This document shows, piece after piece, positions 34,908 through 45,363 of a stretch of 64,000 bases of DNA; positions within the stretch are counted from its first letter, which is position 1, and each line of letters opens with the position of its first letter. Made by a program: the position numbers and the translations under genes. Location of the stretch: NCBI RefSeq assembly GCF_049243985.1, contig NC_135384.1:11404501-11468500 (forward strand), given 5' to 3'. The notes under the pieces are model-generated. The model was not told the DNA's origin. It was given only the letters and a program-made list of their open reading frames with translations, and searched no databases. Source of the stretch: Paroedura picta. Its lineage: Eukaryota > Chordata > Lepidosauria > Squamata > Gekkonidae.

Positions 34908-35300
34908 GTACAGTCAATGCTTCTGTAGGGGAAGAAGTCATTCTGCCATGTCCACTGATTGCAGAACATGAGCTATTCTATTCGAAGATGCAGTGGAGAA
35001 GAATTAGTCATGGCAAGCAACAGACCATCTATTCCTACCTGTTCCAGAACACCAGTGCAGTGGTTTATTCTGAAGACACCCTTGGTCACAGGTGTACTTC
35101 TTTAAATGGTCCCAGCAGTAGAGTTTGGTTTGGGAAGAAATACAGGCAAAAAGCAAGGGTTTTCAAAGGCAATGAATTCAGGAACAAAAATGGCTATCTG
35201 AAACTCAAGAACATTCTGGAGGAAGAGGCTGGGACATACTTCTATTCGGTGACAACCAATCTGCATCATAAAGAGGTCACGTTCCAGCTTTCCGTAAAAG
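34908..35300 (+). CDS. BTN-like gene exon 3 (Ig domain 2, V-type, lacks one cysteine)
   Basis: 393 nt, phase 1 to 1, from TTTCTAG to AAAG/GTAAGC. Reads GTVNASVGEEVILPCPLIAE, a Trp in MQWRR, and NGYLKLKNILEEEAGTYFYS before VTTN. The usual DxGxYxC motif appears as EEAGTYFY: the F-strand cysteine is replaced by tyrosine, so the canonical disulphide cannot form. A cysteine in LGHRCTS might partner instead. The length (131 codons) is closer to a V-type than to the C1-type domain of mammalian butyrophilins. Confidence 0.85.
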
Positions 35301-35654
35301 GTAAGCAGAACAAATGAGACATGGACAATTATATCCTCCTCTACCTTGTTTTTGCAATTAATTGGATGGTGTGCAAAGACACTGAATGTTGCAAAGCAAC
35401 GTTCAGAAATCTGACCTTCTGTATTGCACAGAAGCAGTCTTTGCAGTTGTTTGTAGTTGTTTCATTTTTAAGAGTCAGTAATGTCTATTAGCATTTGTGA
35501 ATAAATGCCTTTTTGCTGCATGTGGTTCGAAGGAGCGTTTTAAGCATTTTTTCCCCACTGGGCTGGAACCAGGCAGGCAGGGGAGAAGACAGTCACTCAT
35601 TTTATGGGGTTTTAATGGAGCTTTTAAATTGGGGACTGTACTATTGTACAGAAT

Positions 35655-35745
35655 TTTATATGTAACCCGCCATGAGCTGGCATATTTGAGAGTTGCGAGC
35701 AATAAATCAAACTATAATCATCATCATTATCATCATCAAACTGGG
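35655..35745 (+). repeat. LINE/SINE 3' tail with (ATC)n
   Basis: ACCCGCCATGAGCTGGCAT, GCGAGCAATAAATCAA, then ATCATCATC repeats. Same family as the two tails at 40534-40835. Confidence 0.7.
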
Positions 35746-35790
35746 GATGAAATCGAGGGATGATCCCTCATCTCTCAATTTGTCTTTCAG

Positions 35791-35844
35791 GGATCCAAGA
35801 CCAGGATATTGACATCCCTATGTCCCACTCTTCTCTGAAACTTT
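35791..35844 (+). CDS. BTN-like gene exon 4 (juxtamembrane linker)
   Basis: 54 nt between TCTTTCAG and CTTT/GTAAGT, phase 1 to 1. Encodes GIQDQDIDIPMSHSSLKL, with the split codon TAT (Tyr) if joined to 37005. Acidic then polar, consistent with a stalk just outside the membrane; LKLY would begin the membrane segment. Confidence 0.7.
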
Positions 35845-37004
35845 GTAAGTGTCAGAATTTATGATCGAGGACGTAGATTCCTAAATACCCTCCTCCAGTT
35901 TTCCCCCCCAGGCTCCGGGGCAGACTGCCTGTCTTGGAATCCAGTGACAGCATGAGCAAGGAGGGGTACGTACATCTTCCTGGGTTGCCTTCCGAGGTGG
36001 GCTGAAGAAGTGATCTGAAACTAGAATCATTTTAAGGATTTACAGGACCCATAGCATCAGAACCAGTTTAAGGGTTTGCGGGGCCTTAATAGAGCACAAC
36101 TGATACTGGTAACTTGTAACAATGGGGCACCCTTACAAAGGATACCTGGAACTTTGGAAGCAACTGTCAGCTTCTTTTTGTTGTTGTTCATGTGGTCTGC
36201 GAGCCACATAAGTATGAAGACCACCTAACAATCACAGTGTGATGGCCCCCTAACACTGCAGGGCCCCTGGAATTGTGCTACTAGGATAGACCACATCTGT
36301 CTGCAACCTGTTTTAGGAGGCCGGCAATGGTACAAAAATGGGTAGGTGCCTGATCTTGTTCTATCCCCCTGGCTCCTCCCATCCACTGCCTTTTGCCAAG
36401 CTGAGGCCCAAAGCAGCTGTTTTAGTCACTTGTGTATTGAACTGGCCCTACTTAGCCCTGCTTTTGGCATTGCAGTAGGGCAGAAATGGGAAGGAAAGCA
36501 GAATGGTGTAGCTCATGGCATAGCTTGTCCGATTCTCAGAAACTAAACAGGGTCAGTGGATGAAAGGGACACCACCAAAGAAGACTTTGTAGAGGTTGGT
36601 GATGGCAAACCACCTTTGCTTTTCATTTGACTTGAAAGGCCATTGCTGAGATTTCCATGAGTCGGTTGTTACTTAACTGCCCTTACATATCTATGCAGGG
36701 CAGAAATGCATATTGTTCTTCTCTGTTGGAAAAGGCAAAGATAACATTTCTCAAATGTCTTTTTCTTCAGTCACTGCTTTGAGGAATCAGGAAGCCCACA
36801 CTGAGAGATTTACTCTGAAGCAGAATTGTATGATTGAAGTTCCTTGGATTAGAAAGATGTAATGGTGCTTAGGTTTGTGTGGTCACAAAGCCATCGTAAG
36901 CAAGTCTGTGCAGCATTCTTAGGACTTGACTGTCTGCTCAAAGAATTCTTCTTTAATTCTACTTTGTGCTTTTGATAGCGGTCATATATTTCATTCATAT
37001 TCAG
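35845..37004 (+). other. BTN-like gene intron 4
   Basis: No convincing exon found. 36490-36665 resembles a 5S-rRNA-derived SINE. 36350-36480 is proline- and leucine-rich in translation but has no splice borders. Confidence 0.5.
36490..36665 (+). mobile_element. 5S-rRNA-derived SINE, decayed
   Basis: GATTCTCAGAAACTAAACAG followed by GGTCAGTGGATGAAAGGGAC recalls the internal control region of 5S rRNA (TCTCGGAAGCTAAGCAGGGT). It is followed by a SINE body (GGTGATGGCAAACCACCTTT). A second copy lies at 60165. Confidence 0.7.
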
Positions 37005-37088
37005 ATCTCTGTGGCCTGATCTTGTTGGGACTGTGTTTTGAGAAAATTTTCCCTTCCGAAGAATACACAAAACTTCAAAGAAAAGTTG
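37005..37088 (+). CDS. BTN-like gene exon 5 (probable transmembrane plus first heptad segment)
   Basis: 84 nt, phase 1 to 1, between a good acceptor (TTCATTCATATTCAG) and TTG/GTAAGT. Joined to exon 4 it reads LKLYLCGLILLGLCFEKIF, a hydrophobic stretch of about 15 residues, then PSEEYTKLQRKV. The second half is paralogous to the 30-nt exon at 49921 (EEFQKLQREV) including the donor flank, but the acceptor next to it has become TTCCCTTCCG. The upstream AG at 37004 is therefore the only usable acceptor. The membrane segment is short, so its function is inferred; if skipped, the reading frame is kept but no membrane anchor is visible. Confidence 0.6.
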
Positions 37089-38334
37089 GTAAGTTTTATC
37101 GCAAGTTAGGGCCCACTCATATGAGAAGCACAACAAAGTAAAAGTAAATTTAACACTTTATTGCCAAAGAAACAGAGATTTGGGAGCCATAAGCTTTGGA
37201 GTGTCAAAGCTCCCTTTATTATAGGATCTGACGAATGAACCTTTGACTACTGAAAAGTCTAGCCTCAAATTCTTGTTGGTCTGTACGCTGCTATTGAACA
37301 AAAATCTAGCTGTTCTACAGCAGAGCAGCACAACTCATTTCTTCACCGAATGCTCTCTACCCCTATTGCTAGCAGCCCCTCTTTTCCAGTGAGCTAGGAT
37401 TCTCTTTAAACTCCCACCATCTATGTTTCTAGAAACAAATTCGAATAGTATGATATAATAAAAGTATGGTATTTCGATTTGGGTTTTCTTTCCACAAATC
37501 CTGAATTGTTTTTGTTCCGTTATGTATTAAAGGGCCAGTATAGACAAGGGGGAATCTACCTGGGGGTATCCAGGGGTCTGTGGGGGTTGATTTTTGAGAT
37601 AGAGGCACACAAATTTCAGTGTAGCTTCTGATGCCTTTCCTCCTTAAACCCAGCTGAAGTTTCAAAAAAATTGTACTGGGGATCCCATTCTATAGGCCCT
37701 AAACAAACTGCCCCCATGCTGTATCTTTTTCCAGTAATGGGGGAAAGGCCACCCCCCATAAAACAAGGACTGATATGAAACCCGAGAGTTTCTGAAGCAG
37801 AAACTGAAGCTGAGGGGGATTTTTCCAAGCCCAGCAGAACCAATGCCTGTTCAATATATCCAAAGTATAAACAGAGCGACAGTAGTTAGATAGCACACAT
37901 ACAACAGCACAGCAATTACTGCGTAAACATGTACTGATTAGCCATGACAAAAAGTAAGTATTTTTTCTTTTTTTCACACAACCTTATTAATACATGACAT
38001 CTAACAATTCATATATAACCACTGGTTCTAGCAAATTTTTGGCTGCAGTCTTCCTTGTAAAGGAGGGGTTGTGTCCAGATTGTCTTTCTTCCCAATGGGG
38101 CTATATAGGAGGTTCCAGCATCCTCCTCTCCTCCATTTTATTTATGCTCACAACAGTGCTGTGAAGTACATCTGGCTGACAGACTGTCAAACTTACTTTC
38201 AAACCTCTTTCAAACTTACCTCTGACTCATGAAGTAAGGCCTGTGCAAAGGGGTCTGTAAGAGTTAGAACGGTTTTGGGTATTCTTGGGACAGCATTGTT
38301 GGTTGCTTATTTGTCAAACATTTTTTCCCCCTAG
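37089..38334 (+). other. BTN-like gene intron 5
   Basis: Intron. The first 150 bases are paralogous to the flank after 49950. Dispersed-repeat-like sequence at 37160-37310. No further exon seen. Confidence 0.5.
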
Positions 38335-38355
38335 ACAAGCTTATTAAAGAAAAAG
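38335..38355 (+). CDS. Heptad exon H1 (DKLIKEK)
   Basis: 21 nt between TTTCCCCCTAG and GTAAGT; phase 1 to 1, seven residues DKLIKEK. Paralogue of H4. In BTN and BG genes such 21-nt exons encode cytosolic coiled-coil heptads; short length makes each single call dependent on borders, phase and the paralogous copies. Confidence 0.8.
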
Positions 38356-38986
38356 GTAAGTGTATTACTTTTTTCCTTTTCCGGAAGCTTGAAATGGTGT
38401 GACTGGACTAAGGTCAATGAATAACTTTCACGACAGAGTGGAGATTCAGCTCCTTCATCCCAGTCTAACAAACTCCTGTTGTCTGGTTTCAGAGGAGTTA
38501 TTGTCCATCCTCCTGGCCAGTGTTTTGGGCTTCTCATTAGTAAATCTTTGATTTCATTGCAAATATCAATGGGATGTTGCAGAGCTGATCTATGCCAGGA
38601 TGGTCTGATTCCAGTCATCCGAGCCATATATATATATCCGAACCCTTATATATTTGGATGACAAAATAGTAAATACAAACCAATAAGGCATTTTCCAGCT
38701 ATTTCTTCAGCTCGTACAGAGCTGAACGCACACTCCTAGATTTGAACCTGGGTGTCTAAGAACTACTCAGACATTCTAAATGCTAGAATACAATGGCTTT
38801 GGGCAGGTTCTTAAACCTTTGTGTTATACAAAGGAGGGATTTTGTTCTACCCCTCCTGTCTGTGCTGCCTATCTCTCAGATGGGAGAGCACTTCACAGAA
38901 TTCTCCTCTCCTCCACTGCAATTACACTCACAACAAAACTGTTGCTTGCTTCTTTATCAAACAAATGTGATAGTATGTTTTTAAAG

Positions 38987-39007
38987 AAAAATTTGTCAAA
39001 GATGAGG
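38987..39007 (+). pseudogene. Dead heptad exon between H1 and H2
   Basis: The flanks match those of H2 and H5 (TTGCTTGCTTCTTTATCAAA, then a T-rich tract). The 21-nt body AAAAATTTGTCAAAGATGAGG aligns to H5, but the acceptor is AAAG without pyrimidine tract continuity and the donor GGTAAGT has become GGAAAGT. Confidence 0.55.
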
Positions 39008-39348
39008 AAAGTTTCTCCCAACTGCAGAGATCAGTTTACCGGTATGTGTGTGTAATGGCTGCTTTGTAGAATGGACTCTATGGCATTATTTGCAGTTGAG
39101 GTCCTTTCCCTCCTCAAACCCTTCAGAGTGCCCCCACTAGTGCAGAATGAGTCTCTGATATTCTACATACTACACCATATTGGCTTTGGTATGTCAGCAA
39201 GAGCATGTTTTGTTCTACCCTTCCTTTCTGTGCTGCCTTTCTCTCAAGCAGTTCACAGCATTCTCCCCTCTCCCATTGTATTTATACTCACAACAACACT
39301 GTTGCTGACTTCTTTATCAAACAAACATGGTTGTTCCTCCCCCCGCAG

Positions 39349-39369
39349 AAACTCTTATTGAAGAAAAAG
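39349..39369 (+). CDS. Heptad exon H2 (ETLIEEK)
   Basis: 21 nt between CCCCGCAG and GTAAGT, phase 1 to 1, seven residues. Paralogue of H5 (EKYIEEK). Confidence 0.8.
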
Positions 39370-39529
39370 GTAAGTGGATATCTTTTTGTCTTTTCTTGTG
39401 TCGTTTATTAAAAATTAAGGATTCTTCTTAAATTTTCAACTTCCAGGTAGGCCTAAAGATTTCCAGGAATAAGAACACATCTCCAGACTGCAGAGATCAG
39501 TTTACCTGGGGAAAATGGTTGCTTTGTAG

Positions 39530-39667
39530 CAGGGATAGTCAAACTGCGGCCCTCCAGATGTCCATGGACTACAATTCCCATGAGCCCCCTGCCAGTGAAT
39601 GCTGGCAGGGGGCTCATGGGAATTGTAGTCCATGGGCATCTGAAGGGCCGAAGTTTGACTACCCCTG
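39530..39667. mobile_element. Palindromic hAT MITE with perfect 8-bp TSD
   Basis: 138 bp whose left half (CAGGGATAGTCAAACTGCGG, CCATGGACTACAATTCCCAT) is the reverse complement of its right half (ending AAGTTTGACTACCCCTG). Exact CTTTGTAG duplications at 39522-39529 and 39668-39675. A diverged relative occupies about 46226-46345. Confidence 0.92.
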
Positions 39668-40443
39668 CTTTGTAGAATAGACTCGATGGTATTATATGCA
39701 GCTGAGTTCCCTTCCCTCATAAACCCTTCAGGCTCCACCTCTAGGTCTTCAGGAATTTCCCAGCCCAGAGTTGTCAAACATAGGCTCCACCCCTGCTTGT
39801 TTTGCTCTCTAATCTAAGGTGACCAGATTTTAACATTGGTAAAGCGGGACACCATTGACCAGGGGGGGGAGTGTCTTGATTAAAATTTGGTCTATATGGA
39901 GCAACAAAAATTTTCATAGAATGCATAGAACGCAAAAATAGTATTGTAATATATATATATTTAATTTCATCATAAGTACAATTTGCCAGATGCCCCCAGA
40001 TGTCCCTCCAAAAGAGGGACAATCTGGTCACCTTACTCTAATCCCAAAGCTCCTGACACTGACCATATCTAATAGTGCTTTGACTACTGCAGGATCAGTT
40101 AAGCCTCCTGCAAAAGTTCCACCATCATGATATGAAGCAAAACCAAGATTTGATGATCTTTTGCTGCTGAGTTGTGGGCAAAATCAGACTTATAATAAAT
40201 CTATTTTCCCAACGGGGAACCAGAGCAGCTTCCATGATTCTCCCTTGCTCAGTTTCTCCATCGTAACGAGCCAAAGATACAGATCTGACTGAGAAGGGTT
40301 GACTTCCCCTCTCTCAAAAGTGACATCCAGCCATCAAGGCTTGGGCAGTGCGCAGAGCTGTGGAGAACTAATGTAGGTTTGAATGTTCTCAGGGCCACCT
40401 GTTGGCTGCTTCTTTCTCAACAAAATGTCTCCCCCCCCCTCAG

Positions 40444-40464
40444 ATAACCTGAAGAGAAAAAATT
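40444..40464 (+). CDS. Heptad exon H3 (DNLKRKN), phase-incompatible with H4
   Basis: 21 nt between CCCCTCAG and GTGAGT. Encodes DNLKRKN but leaves a T as the first base of the next codon, where the paralogue H6 leaves G. Joined to H4 or H5, which begin AA, this makes TAA. It could only be used when joined to exons starting AT, AC or GC, or it is skipped. Confidence 0.65.
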
Positions 40465-40533
40465 GTGAGTTTTGCAAGGGGGCAGGGGGTCAGTCAGCTG
40501 CAGCATTTGCATTCTTACCTGATGTAAATGTTG

Positions 40534-40835
40534 TAACCCGCCACGAGCCGTAAGGGAGTGGCGGGCAATAAATCAAAAGATAGTAACAATAATAACAATA
40601 ACAACAATAACAACAATAACAACAATAACAACAATAACAACAATAACAACAACAACAACAACAACAACAACAATAATAATAATAATAATGTTGTAACCCG
40701 CCACGAGCCGTAAGGGAGTGGCGGGCAATAAATCGAAAGATAACAACAATAATAACAATAATAACAATAATAACAATAATAACAATAACAACAATAACAA
40801 CAACAACAACAACAATAATAATAATAATAATAATG
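40534..40835 (+). repeat. Two LINE/SINE tails with AAC/AAT microsatellites
   Basis: The tail GTTGTAACCCGCCACGAGCC occurs at about 40531 and again at about 40689. Each is followed by GGAGTGGCGGGCAATAAATC and then TAACAA/AAT runs of 90-110 nt. Two insertions or one tandem duplication within intron H3-H4. Confidence 0.85.
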
Positions 40836-41669
40836 TTTAGGTATGGCAGAGCCATGTTGCTTAAATTGGTTTGATGAACTGGTGAGCATAGATGAGGAAA
40901 TGTCTGGGAAGAAATGAGGAAAATTTCTAATTTATGTCTATATTCTGCCCTGAGCTGCAAGAGGAAGACAGTATACCAACCAACCAACCTGGTGCTGGGA
41001 TAATGTTGAAGGCTATCTGAGAGGATTAACTAACTGCTATACTCTGAAGATTCTTTTGTTTAGGCATTCTAAGGTGAGGGAAAGGTCAGTGATCAGACTC
41101 CCTGGATAATTAGTTAGGTTACTCTGTGATAGAGAGACTTGGTATTGGGTAATTAGTTAGGTTACACTGTGATATCTCACCAGAGCAAGCTTGTCCTATT
41201 TCTGACATGCCAACATGACTGCAGAAGCTCTCTGTCCCAGTTATACTGCACTAAGGTGTGCCAGAAATAATATTAAAAAGGTCGGCTTACAGGCAAACTC
41301 CCCCTTGTACACAGGTAGATTCTACTAGATCTACTCAGCCACTCTAAATACTGCAGCACATTGCCTTTGGTAATTCAGTGAGGTTTCTTGTTTTGGAACC
41401 GAGGGGTTATGTTCCATCCTTCATGTCTTTCTTCCCAATAGGGACCCAAAGGAGGTTCCAGCCTTCTCCTCTCCTCCATTTTATTTACGTACAGAACAAT
41501 GCTGTGAAGTACATCTGGCTGACAGAAAGTGTCTGGCACACTTTCAAACTTACCTCTGACTTGTAAAGCAAGGCCTGTGCAAAGGGGTCCATAAGAGTCA
41601 GAGCAGCTTTGGGTATTCTTGGGCCAACATTGTTGGTTGCTTATTTGTCAAACAATTTTTCCCCCTTAG

Positions 41670-41690
41670 AAAAGCTTATTAAAGAAAAAG
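41670..41690 (+). CDS. Heptad exon H4 (EKLIKEK)
   Basis: 21 nt between CCCCCTTAG and GTAAGT, phase 1 to 1. Near-identical to H1 including long stretches of flanking intron (CTTGAAATGGTGTGACTGGA, GAGGAGTTATTGTCC). Confidence 0.82.
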
Positions 41691-42435
41691 GTAAGTGTGC
41701 TTCTTTTTTCCTTTTCCGGGAGCTTGAAATGGTGTGACTGGACTAAGGTCAACAAGTAACCTTCCATGACAGAGTGGAGATTCAGCCCTGGATCTCCTTC
41801 ATCCCAGTCTGACAAACTCCTGTTATTTGGTTTCAGAGGAGTTATTGTCCGTCCTCCTGGCCAGTGCTTTCGACACCTTTTGAGCTCCTCATGAGTAAAT
41901 CTTTGATTTCATTGCAAATAGCAAAGGAATGTTGCAGAGCTGATCTATGCCAGGATGGTATGATTCTTGTCATCTGAGCCAAAGATATATCAAAAAATAT
42001 ATCCAAACCCTTCTATATTTCGATGACAAAATAGTAGGTGTATACCAATAATGTGTTTTCCATCTTTTTTTCCAGCTTGTACAGAGCTAAGTGTACATCC
42101 CTAGATTTGAACCTGGGTCTCTAAGATCCACTCAGAGATTCTGAATGCTACATCACATTGGCTTTAATTTATTTAAAATGTACTGTATATGCAATATGTT
42201 GTAACCACCCAGAGATGATCTCTGGGATTGGTGGTATAGAAATTCAATACACTAAACTCAAGGTTCTTAAATCCCCATGTTGTGCAAAGGAAGATTTTTG
42301 TTCTACCCTTCTTATCTGTGCTGTCTTTCTTTCAAGCAGTTCACAGCATTTTTCTTTCCCCCATTGTATTTATACTTAAAACAATGCTGTTGCTTGCTTT
42401 TTTATCAAAAAAATGTGGTTGTGTGTTTTTTTCAG

Positions 42436-42456
42436 AAAAATATATTGAAGAAAAAG
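42436..42456 (+). CDS. Heptad exon H5 (EKYIEEK)
   Basis: 21 nt between TTTTTTCAG and GTAAGT, phase 1 to 1. Paralogue of H2. Confidence 0.8.
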
Positions 42457-42659
42457 GTAAGTGGGTTTCTTTTGGTGTCATTAATTCAAAACTAAGGATT
42501 GTTCTCAGATTGTCACCTGCAAGGTGGGTATTAAGTCTGCAGGATCAGTGATCACAGATCAGCTCTTTTTATTTAGCAACTTCAGCAACAGACTACAAGT
42601 GATGAACAGAGAAAAACAGGCAAACGCATGCACTTTTATAACTTTCAGGTAGCCAGCTG

Positions 42660-42785
42660 CTGCCTCTGACTGGCTCTAAGCAGAGCAATCCAATTGACCC
42701 TAAACAAAGCAATCTGATTGGCCCTAAGCGGAGCAATTGGATTGGTTCTAAGCAGAGCGATCAGGTTCCTTTGATTGGTTAATTC
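42660..42785. repeat. Minisatellite of about 24-bp units
   Basis: Four to five imperfect repeats of the type CCCTAAGCAGAGCAATCTGATTGG in the intron after H5, each with an ATTGG-like motif. Confidence 0.8.
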
Positions 42786-43230
42786 CTTGGCTGGCAGAAG
42801 CCCTCATTTGCATCAGTGGCCAAATGCCCATAGACATAACAGTGGGCCTACAGATTTCTCCAAACCCTTCAGGCTCCACCTCAAATTCTTAAGGAATTTC
42901 CCAGTCCAGATTTGGCAAACATAGGCTCCACCCCCTGCTTGCTCTCCTTGCCTATCCCATGGCTTCTGGCACTTGCCATATATGAGAACACTTTGAATAC
43001 TGCAGGTGAACCTAAGCAGCTTCCTTCATTCTCCTCTCCTCCATTCTCCTACCCCCCTCATAAGATTTCAACCTCACAAGGTATGATTTGCCCACTCCCA
43101 AAAGTGACATCCAGCTACCAAGGCTAGACAGTGCAGAGAGCTCTGGTGGAACTAAAATAGCTTTTACCAGTTTTCAGGCCAGCATGTTGGCTGCTTCTTT
43201 TTTAATCAAATGTTTCCCCCCCCCCTACAG

Positions 43231-43251
43231 ATAACCTAAAGTTTAAATATG
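43231..43251 (+). CDS. Heptad exon H6 (DNLKFKY)
   Basis: 21 nt between CCCTACAG and GTAAGT, phase 1 to 1, leaving G. Paralogue of H3 but with the phase base intact. Confidence 0.8.
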
Positions 43252-43439
43252 GTAAGTTTTGTGTTATCTTGTCAGTGTCCTTTATTTAAAAGATAAGGGT
43301 TTTTTCTAGGGGCTCAATTATCCAAAGGGATCAATATAAGTTTAGCAGAAAACAGTTATGTACTGGAGATTCCCTGATTTTACAATTTATATCTGAACTA
43401 CAAAGATAAGTTTCCTAGAGATAATGGCTGCTTTAGAGG

Positions 43440-43640
43440 GTGAACTCTAAGGTATTGTACTGAGGCCCTTCCCAGTAATAAGATCCATACCACATTTTAC
43501 CAACATCATGTGGAACCTTATCAAAAGCTTTTTCAAATCTTCCAAGCAGGAGGCCATTTTGCCATACCTGCTGATGCCCCTCTTCTGCACAAACCCCATC
43601 CTTCCTAGCTCCACCACCCAATTTAGGGGAATTTCCCAAC
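43440..43640 (-). mobile_element. LINE reverse-transcriptase scrap
   Basis: The reverse strand reads FEKAFDKVPHDVGKMWYGS, recalling the AFDKVPH motif of CR1/Jockey/RTE-type reverse transcriptases. Very short and decayed; lies in the intron after H6. Confidence 0.5.
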
Positions 43641-44284
43641 CTGGAGTTGGCAGCGAGAGATTCTGTTCCTGCTCCCTCTGCTGACCAAGCCTGCAGCGCT
43701 ATCTTCAGGGCATATTTGATGATACTTTCAATACTGATAAAGAAATCAAGCCTCTTGCTCAAAGAACTAAACCTGTGCCAGAAGAAACACTCTAACTGCA
43801 GTAGAAGGAACCTTCCCTTCAGAACAGAAAGCTGAATTTCTACACTGGTGACCAGCTTCCGAAGGATGACGGGAACTGCAGTACTAAAGATGAAGAGTAT
43901 TGAAACACAATGCTCTGATTAACATTGTTTGACTCACTCAGCTACCACAATCATCCTCAAGCCCCCTAGCTTGAGCCCCCTAGCTTTAATTTTGGATGAG
44001 GTATGGCTTCCACAGGGAATACTGGTGCCCATTGCGAATAACATCTGGTGGCCAATTTGGAGATTTCTAGCCATAAATGAATGGATGGATCCCTTGATTA
44101 TAGTGGATGGGAACAGTCCATGTCATTTCCGCATCTCAGTTTTTCATCAGGATGTTACCTCAGAGAGGATAGCTGCTACAACCTCATAACTGTGGTTGTT
44201 CTGTCAGAGCAGGAATGGGTTTTGGACTTGTAGATTGGTTAGTTTTTTCAAACAAATGCAATTGCTTTCTTTTTTTTCCCCCAG

Positions 44285-44305
44285 ACAGACTAAAGGCAGA
44301 AAAAG
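44285..44305 (+). CDS. Heptad exon H7 (DRLKAEK)
   Basis: 21 nt between TTCCCCCAG and GTGAGT, phase 1 to 1. Paralogue of H12 (EIIKADE) by flanking intron similarity. Confidence 0.78.
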
Positions 44306-45001
44306 GTGAGTTACTTCTGGCCTTTCCTAGTGTCAAGAATCTAGTATTGTCACCTCCAGGCGGGGCTTAGAGGCCTCTATGAATTATATGGAAACTCTAC
44401 ACTTCACAGCTCCCATGGAGGAAGTGGCTGCTTTGGCTGGTGAACTCTGTGGCATTATATCCTGCTAAGTCACCTCCCTGCCCAAATCAATTCTCTTAAG
44501 GTGCCAACCCCAAAATCTCTAGGAATTTTCCAACCCTGATTTGGCAACCATGCTTACTTCATTCACCAACCCATAGCTCCTCATGCTCACCAAATTTGAT
44601 GGTGCTTTGAATACTGCAGAACCTTCCAGCTGAAAGAGCTGGACCAATACCAAGCAAAACAACACAAAAAGTGATCAGGTTTTTTTGGTGAGATGTAGGC
44701 AAAATTAAATTTATAACCGATGTCCTACCCTATCTTTACTTTCAGTGGGGGTCTAAAGTGGCTTACTTCATTCTCCTGTCCTCCAGTTTATCCTTATAAC
44801 AACTCTGTCAGGTAGATCTGGGTGACACAAAATGACTGACCAACTCCTAGGCTGATCTCCAACTGGTAAGGCAAAGGCCATGGCATGGAATTCTTCCAGG
44901 ACCAGAATGAGTCTAGGACTTTTTGGACCTGCATTGTTTACTCTTTGAACTGAGCTAATTCTATCATCTCTTTGTGTTTTTGTTATTTCCTTTATTCACA
45001 G

Positions 45002-45028
45002 AATTCTTAGAAGCCCATTTCCACAGAG
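45002..45028 (+). CDS. Heptad exon H8 (EFLEAHFHR)
   Basis: 27 nt between TTATTCACAG and GTAAGA, phase 1 to 1, nine residues. A 27-nt exon beside 21-nt exons is also typical of butyrophilin genes. Paralogue of H13. Confidence 0.78.
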
Positions 45029-45363
45029 GTAAGAGTAACCTTTTTAAAAAGGACAAAATAAACAGCCCCCCCCCCCCAGGAAAACAATATGGGGGTGAGT
45101 CAACTTCCACATACTCCTCTTGGTTGCATACGGCTTATCCTGATGAACTATAATATGTCACACTTCTTCTTTTGTAATTATCACTCAGTGTACAGTTGCC
45201 ATGAAGTTGCTCCCAGATTCTTAGCCATCATTTTTTTTTTAAAAGTAAACCCATGTAATTGCCAGGAAAATGTGCCGGCAGTGTTCTAGCAACTCCCTTA
45301 GTAAGAAGCAGCCTTGTTCTTACCCTGTAGCATATTTTACTGTTCTGTCATTCATAATCTTAA

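Noticed and set aside
36346-36546. Possible extra exon (MPDLVLSPWLLPS...) between the linker and membrane exon
   Set aside because: No acceptor/donor pair in phase 1 and it runs into a 5S-derived SINE.
40490-40987. Open frames of poly-Ile/Val/Tyr/Cys and poly-Leu
   Set aside because: Translations of TAACAA/AAT microsatellites attached to LINE/SINE tails.
42540-42850. A possible solo LTR around the CCAAT-rich minisatellite
   Set aside because: No terminal TG/CA pair, target-site duplication or internal viral sequence could be seen.
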